Assembly (NCBI RefSeq): GCF_000003815.2
Contig: NC_049991.1
Location: forward strand, 13,947,612 to 14,011,611
Direction: 5' to 3'
From: Branchiostoma floridae
Lineage: Eukaryota; Chordata; Leptocardii; Amphioxiformes; Branchiostomatidae
Length of the DNA stretch: 64,000 nucleotides
The notes below the pieces were generated by a model. The model was not told the DNA's origin and ran no database searches. It saw only the letters and a program-made list of their open reading frames with translations. Below are positions 61,001 through 64,000 of the stretch, in pieces (position 1 is the stretch's first letter; every line of letters begins with the position of its first letter). The translations under genes and the position numbers were made by a program.

Positions 61001-62510
61001 ACCTTTTTTATTATAAATGTATGCATTATTTCTATATTGCTCATTTTAATATTTATCCCTTCTCTAGAAGAGGTATCCAGAAATAATATTTCAACTATTG
61101 AAAATATCCGACCCGATTCCTGTACCACAAACGCATGGGCTACACATAGTTCTAAAGTGTCAATGTTTGTCGCGGCCATGGAGTTGTTTGCAACACGTAT
61201 GAAGACAATGATTTGTATCCATGAAATGAAAGACATATAAATGTGTTACACCAGACGGAAACAAATTTACGAGCTATGCTACATCTCAGACATGTTTATG
61301 ATGAGATGACGACTAACAGCCCCCCCCCCCCCCCCCACACACACACTTTCTGAATATACTTCCCATATCCGACAAAACGTGACAGCGAGGAGATAACGTG
61401 GCAGATATAATGTGAAATGTTGAAAGTCTCTTATCAATGTTTCGATCCAAGGTTTGTGCAAGTACGATTTGACAGCCATATACTGGCAGGCGTAGCGGGG
61501 GGTTAATGCATTTTGGTTAAAAGGTGGTTTGACAACTTTTGTCAGTAGGGTTACATCTGGGTGGTAGAGAGGTAACAGGCACTGGATAGAAGAGAGTGGC
61601 AGGTTGTGGTGGCCCTGGCGCATCGGCGCTAGCTAAAATACAGTGAAGATGAGGATGAATAGTTTTGTCATGGCCTTTGTGTTTGTCATGTTTGAGTAGT
61701 ATAAACGATTGAAACTTAGGCTAACGTCACATTTTCTGTCTGTGGAAACGAAAATTAGAAATGTATGCGTAAAAATAAATATATACACAAATACTGCCCA
61801 CGACTGTTCTCTCTACGTCTTGTGTAGTTTGGTGTCTTTTATATCATACTTTTCGCTCCCAAAAGCTGCCTGGACGGGCTCCGGTTTGGAAATGTGACGT
61901 AGGCCTGAATACAATGAAGAAGAAGAAGAAGTTTGTCATGGGCTTTAGGTTTGTCATGTGAGCAGTGTAAACAATAAAACTTACCGGCGCCTTCCCATGT
62001 GTCGTTAAGGGGCGAAAGCCGACTGGTACTCTCGTGAAGTTGCGCCGAGGTGCTGAGGCACTTGAGCTCGCCTGAGGAACAGGACAAGAACTTTTAAGTA
62101 CAGCACCAAGTGTGGAAATTTTAGGTCGCTTTGGCGTCAACACTGCATTTTTTTTTCGGGAATAACACCACCTTTACGTTACTACCTCGTTCACTGAAAC
62201 ACTTTTTATTTTACAAGGGAAGAATGCGAACGTTCGTGTGCCTTAAATTGAAAGCCTGGGTTTTGTTAAAAAGTACGTATTACTCAATGTACATTGTGTG
62301 GAATCTAAATCTAATAAAACTACACGTGTCTGATGTTCCTGGTAATTATATCCAACACAGCCGCCTTGACAAGTACATGTATGTTACAGGTGTGAAAAAC
62401 AAGGAAATGGACAGAAACTTACCAAGAGTTGGTGACATTAGCGAGGCACTACATCCTCCGGTGAGAAGAACAAGCAGGGCGACGCCGACAACGGTCCCCT
62501 TAGCTTCCAT
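47005..62510 (-). CDS. Polycystin-1-like protein (PKD1L; GAIN/GPS, PLAT, multi-pass polycystin core)
   Basis: Twenty-five coding exons, 5' to 3': 62423-62510, 61985-62071, 60016-60152, 59685-59781, 59409-59575, 58876-59118, 58608-58721, 57717-57948, 57409-57469, 57199-57341, 56876-56976, 56438-56668, 55718-55891, 55010-55170, 54153-54351, 53563-53676, 53039-53143, 52616-52864, 51863-51998, 50877-51112, 50304-50478, 49404-50021, 48915-49064, 48402-48482, 47005-47369. Lengths add to 4,464 nt (1,487 residues), every junction is in phase and the stop is at 47005-47007. Polycystin-1 family members pair with TRPP (polycystin-2-like) channels in Ca2+ signalling at cilia or sensory membranes. Compared with PKD1 (over 4,000 residues) the N-terminus is very short, with no LRR, PKD-repeat or C-lectin domain. 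It is closest in type to PKD1L2/PKD1L3, and orthology cannot be settled here. Confidence 0.9.
48168..48381 (+). mobile_element. MITE family A copy
   Basis: The core (GATGCCATAGGATTTTCAAG, GACAGAACCAACCACC) is the same as in the copy at 27622, with terminal GACCACATAG and GTGTGACCACGCC. It lies in a PKD1L intron next to the exon at 48402. Confidence 0.7.
48657..48771. repeat. CT/CTGT microsatellite
   Basis: A pyrimidine-rich (CTGT)n and (CT)n array in a PKD1L intron. Confidence 0.95.
49404..51112 (-). CDS. PKD1L exons 20-22: polycystin (TOP) extracellular domain and flanking helices
   Basis: A basic loop (KQRKQRRKKDKLMRFGKQ) leads into membrane segment FVVYIFYVVCALLVV. The polycystin domain shows ERVFISDVRAYRLGPVRIQQ, SYGRGGYAVDLGEDP, IKSDWLDRLTSTVQVDFSMY and NADASLFHSLRLVYKFLPTG. 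These match the PF08016-type polycystin motif, including the WLD..T..V.V.F..YN core. The next membrane helices begin AYAAVVFLAKAGFIGCVAYL. Confidence 0.9.
50124..50279. mobile_element. MITE family C copy 1
   Basis: It begins AAGGCCTACGTTACATTTCC and ends GGAAATGTGACGTTA. Related copies are at 51653-51861, about 54531-54672 and 61715-61905, all in the PKD1L gene. Confidence 0.6.
50768..50842 (-). repeat. tRNA-like SINE fragment
   Basis: On the - strand it reads GGCGTATCTGGTAGAGCGTT, resembling box A, and GGTCCCGAGTTCGGTACTCG, resembling box B. A sister copy is at 56755-56826. Neither folds obviously into an intact tRNA, so I call them tRNA-derived repeats. Confidence 0.5.
51315..51640. mobile_element. 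MITE-like element with long TIRs
   Basis: The left end, TTAAGGTGGGTTTACGCGAC then GTGCGTGTATATTCAAGTCC, pairs with the right end, GGACTTGAATATATACGCAC then GTGTGAAATCGGCTTTAA. It sits in the intron after PKD1L exon 51863-51998 and directly next to a family C MITE. Confidence 0.65.
51653..51861. mobile_element. MITE family C copy 2, abutting an exon
   Basis: The ends are AGGCTAAGGTCACATTTCC and GGAAATGTGACGTAGGCCTT. Its right end runs directly into the splice donor of the PKD1L exon 51863-51998. The intron's first bases (GTAAGGCCTACG on the - strand) are therefore largely MITE-derived. Confidence 0.65.
51863..53676 (-). CDS. PKD1L exons 16-19: membrane segments 2-5
   Basis: The exons encode hydrophobic segments SCCLCLLYCKMIASAMWF, LWISVVTTLQIFPVNFAIVQ, WFIYIAWVALFLSSLASAFF and FGLSFSHSMFIIHPGKAVFI continuing VLMMTIL. 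These match the first membrane group of polycystin-1 proteins. Acidic and basic cytoplasmic loops lie between (FRRCRPKDKEGVDPVEENPK; MMMDELIFTTGGSPEAEDSA). Confidence 0.88.
52481..52580. repeat. 100-bp near-perfect hairpin
   Basis: Arms 52481-52520 and 52541-52580 are about 40 bp each and nearly exact reverse complements (TAGCCTGGTGCCCAGCCGTG versus CACGGCTGGATACCAGGCTA), with a 20-bp loop. It is a probable miniature element in the intron 35 bp after the donor of PKD1L exon 52616-52864. Confidence 0.65.
54153..55891 (-). CDS. PKD1L exons 13-15: PLAT/LH2 domain
   Basis: This is the intracellular PLAT domain: KYLMTIHTGHDWEAGTKSKV, TFTLCGD, QNDRTFEMGGTDNFLL, QYASWYLLKVVITNLD, CDDWL. It ends SYFTRVQRLSCC, which closely resembles the PKD1 exit from PLAT into the second membrane segment. 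The intron after exon 55010-55170 uses a GC donor (AG|GCAAGC). Confidence 0.9.
54531..54672. mobile_element. MITE family C copy 3 (diverged)
   Basis: It shares GCCCGGCCGGGCCC, AAAACTGCCCGGCAGG and a terminal AGGACCTAAGCCTAA with other family C copies. The ends are worn. Confidence 0.45.
56438..60152 (-). CDS. PKD1L exons 3-12: GAIN-like region, GPS motif and first membrane segment
   Basis: The helical part includes TVDDIAAVAKMTERLVEMNP and AAALMKEWSL. The beta part includes KVMSFEENPFVWG, LPEDIRITVQNN, MYKLHIRKDLFVE and YKIGLRLEG. The GPS reads RCRFWDEQKGLWAGDGCK across the intron to QTVCLCNHMTPFG, with predicted autocleavage between HM and T (residues 507/508). The first membrane helix follows at about 537-557 (AVFTTVFTTLGLYIILLLL). 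Exon 57409-57469 is small and has a weak acceptor (AACAAG), but the frame requires it and it carries the conserved YKLHIRKD stretch. Confidence 0.87.
56755..56826 (-). repeat. tRNA-like SINE fragment
   Basis: On the - strand it reads GGCGTATCTGGCAGAGTGTT and GGTCCCGAGTTCGATACCC. It closely matches the copy at 50768-50842. It lies in a PKD1L intron. Confidence 0.5.
57970..58020. repeat. TTTGG pentanucleotide repeat
   Basis: Ten tandem copies of TTTGG. On the - strand it is (CCAAA)n, ending about 20 bp upstream of the acceptor of PKD1L exon 57717-57948. Confidence 0.95.
58150..58400 (+). repeat. Candidate SINE with tRNA-like head
   Basis: GACCCCGGTTCAAATCCCAG at about 58190-58208 matches an internal Pol III box B. 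It is followed by a body that includes CCTGCTTCTGAAGCAGCAAG. Box A is less clear. Confidence 0.4.
61319..61346. repeat. Poly-C run next to CA repeat
   Basis: Seventeen or more consecutive C followed by a short CA run in PKD1L intron 2. The length is likely to be uncertain in any assembly. Confidence 0.9.
61715..61905. mobile_element. MITE family C copy 4
   Basis: The ends are TTAGGCTAACGTCACATTTT and GGAAATGTGACGTAGGCCT. The interior has the CGCTCCCAAAAGCTGCC motif also seen in copies 1 and 3. Confidence 0.6.
61985..62510 (-). CDS. PKD1L exons 1-2: signal peptide and short Cys-poor N-terminus
   Basis: Exon 1 (62423-62510) encodes MEAKGTVVGVALLVLLTGGC, then SASLMSPTL. This is a signal peptide with likely cleavage near CSA. 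Exon 2 (61985-62071) encodes GELKCLSTSAQLHESTSRLS and is a hydrophilic spacer. The start codon is the only ATG upstream of the hydrophobic core. Confidence 0.85.
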
Positions 62511-63631
62511 TGCCGCGGATAGCTCTCACTAGAGCCCGTCACCACATCAGGAAGGTCCAACTTTTGTTTGTTAGCCGACTGAGGTAAAGGCGCTACAGGT
62601 GCATCCGCCTGTTCTAACGTCTCACAAATGGGACCAGGTAATAGTTGACTCTCAGCGGTCCAATTGGACGATACCATTCAAGGCATACATCCAGGTTCTT
62701 GAAAACGAATCCTACACGTCAAAATATCGAATGAGCTGAACTATCTTTGCATTGCTAATGTAACCGCCCACAAATCATACGTTTGACGATAGCCGATTCG
62801 TGTTATTTTAGTCTAGATATTCAACATCGGGGCCCTGTGACATACATAGAATCGCCGTAACAGTACCAAGTTATTATTTGTGTGCGTACCGTTGTCCTCA
62901 TGAGCTCATTAAAGTATGTTTTGTACTTTAACCTCGAATTGAAAATACAGCTTCGCACGTCACTAAACAGGTGTCCTGAATATTTTATGTCGTAATTGCC
63001 CCGACTATTCTTCCTTTCCACTTGCATGGTTAAGGTATGTGTAATTATGGATACATATCCAAAACACCTATTGTTGTTATTACCAAGCAAAATGATATCG
63101 ATTAGTCATCGGTACCTTACTTTTAATTGTATTGTGACGACTGACTGTCATGGAAGTGTGGTACGGAATAACGGTGAAGGCCTTTAAACTTAAGAATTCC
63201 GCAACACTTTAAATAACTTCAAAGTACAAAATATAAAGTGTACTAGTACTGTTGTAACAAACGTTACCGGGAACGTTGTAACAAACGTTATTTTTGTGTG
63301 CCTGTCGTCCCTATACATTTCCACAACATCATAGCTCATATTAAACAGTCCATGTCATCGTTCCATCAAACTGGCCACTCGAGACACCCCTTCCCATTGC
63401 ACCACTCTCTTGAGACAAACTGGCAGCGTCAGTTGACGCCAACGAAACAATACAGGTTTGCGATAGGATTTTTTTGGACATTGTGGACGTCAATGGACGT
63501 CGTATAATGTATGCTAGTAATTTGTTCATCCCATTTTTTCATTATTCGAGTTTGCTGCATTTCTAGGCATGCTGCTAGATGGCGCTGTAATATACCCATG
63601 ATGCACTTTCGTCCTCAGACGTTTGAACAAG
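62511..63631. other. Upstream region of PKD1L, nothing further identified
   Basis: This should contain the PKD1L 5' UTR and promoter. I see no clear TATA box or other element. GTTGTAACAAACGTTA is repeated twice at about 63250-63295. Confidence 0.5.
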
Positions 63632-63672
63632 ATGGCGGCAAAATATTTTGTTGTGGTTCGAGTAGTTCATTT
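63632..63672 (+). CDS. Weak candidate first exon of a gene running off the window
   Basis: ATG in the context AACAAGATGGCGGC, with 13 codons (MAAKYFVVVRVVH) and then a consensus donor GTGAGT at 63673. The Kozak-like context and donor are suggestive, but there is no downstream exon in the window to confirm it. Confidence 0.25.
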
Positions 63673-64000
63673 GTGAGTCCAAGTTACCTGGTTTTAGGCC
63701 AGTCTACACAGAAAACAGAACTTTTTCTGTCAAGATAACGTCCTTGAGGGCACCAAAGTGTAATGTCGAAGTGTGAGTATGTTCACATTGTAGTTTTTGT
63801 GTGCTAATTAGTTACTGTTTACTGTTCGTGAAAAATTTCGAGAACCATGCTTTTTGTTCAACTCTTTTCCAGAAAATTATAAATGACGACCACAAACTAT
63901 TTGTTGATATATGATGTAACTTCTCATTTCTATCGGTCTCTATATGTTATACCCGATGTGTTTCTAATGGTATTTTTGTACATTTCTTCACAAATACGGA

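Larger units (their letters stand above)
60153..61984. other. PKD1L intron 2, no exon seen
   Basis: AT-rich DNA with a poly-C run and MITE family C copy 4. No frame with both splice sites and compatible phase was found, so the gene is taken to jump directly from exon 2 to exon 3. Confidence 0.55.

Noticed and set aside
1-64000. CRISPR arrays, operons, phage or bacterial defence systems
   Set aside because: The window is intron-rich animal DNA. Its direct repeats are microsatellites or coding minisatellites without spacer structure.

Overview
The window is eukaryotic and intron-dense, and it looks like an invertebrate chordate, most likely an amphioxus (Branchiostoma). That is an inference. 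It rests on many short exons with phase-1 GT-AG introns, abundant MITE-like inverted repeats, tRNA-like SINEs and simple repeats, and a compact polycystin-1-like gene. One 100-base N gap lies at 20171-20270.

The left half (about 2.7-37.5 kb, + strand) is one giant gene that I could follow exon by exon, with matching splice phases, through about 60 coding exons. It encodes a secreted protein of roughly 4,600 residues. In order it has a signal peptide, a poly-serine exon, a Gly/Ala-rich and Ala-Glu-rich stretch, a WSC domain, and then 17 copies of a F5/8 type C (discoidin)-like module. Most modules are joined by short acidic linker exons of symmetrical phase 1-1. In three places the linker is replaced by a long collagen-like Gly-Pro-Glu tract (exons 21067-21681, 24926-27172 and 31508-32774). 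The tail is short and Lys-rich. I do not recognise the complete architecture as a named protein. The third Gly-Pro-Glu exon carries a 7-bp tandem duplication that breaks the frame. A seven-to-eight-exon block (21846-27172) has been tandemly duplicated (27415-32774).

The right half holds two membrane-protein genes on the - strand. A DEG/ENaC (amiloride-sensitive sodium channel family) subunit lies at 44694-37729, with the HG gating motif, both membrane segments, the Cys-rich ectodomain and the GLWMGVS filter region. A polycystin-1-like (PKD1L) gene lies at 62510-47005. I rebuilt it as 25 coding exons, 4,464 nt and 1,487 residues, with the frame closing exactly. It has a signal peptide, a GAIN-like region with GPS, a PLAT domain, the multi-pass polycystin core and a Ser/Arg-poor cytoplasmic tail. 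The giant gene and the DEG/ENaC gene converge tail to tail, with candidate poly(A) signals that cross.

The rest is intronic and intergenic DNA with several MITE-like families, most in two to four copies, plus tRNA-like SINEs and microsatellites. Positions 1-2720, 44695-47004 and 62511-64000 hold no gene I can support, apart from one weak first-exon candidate at 63632.
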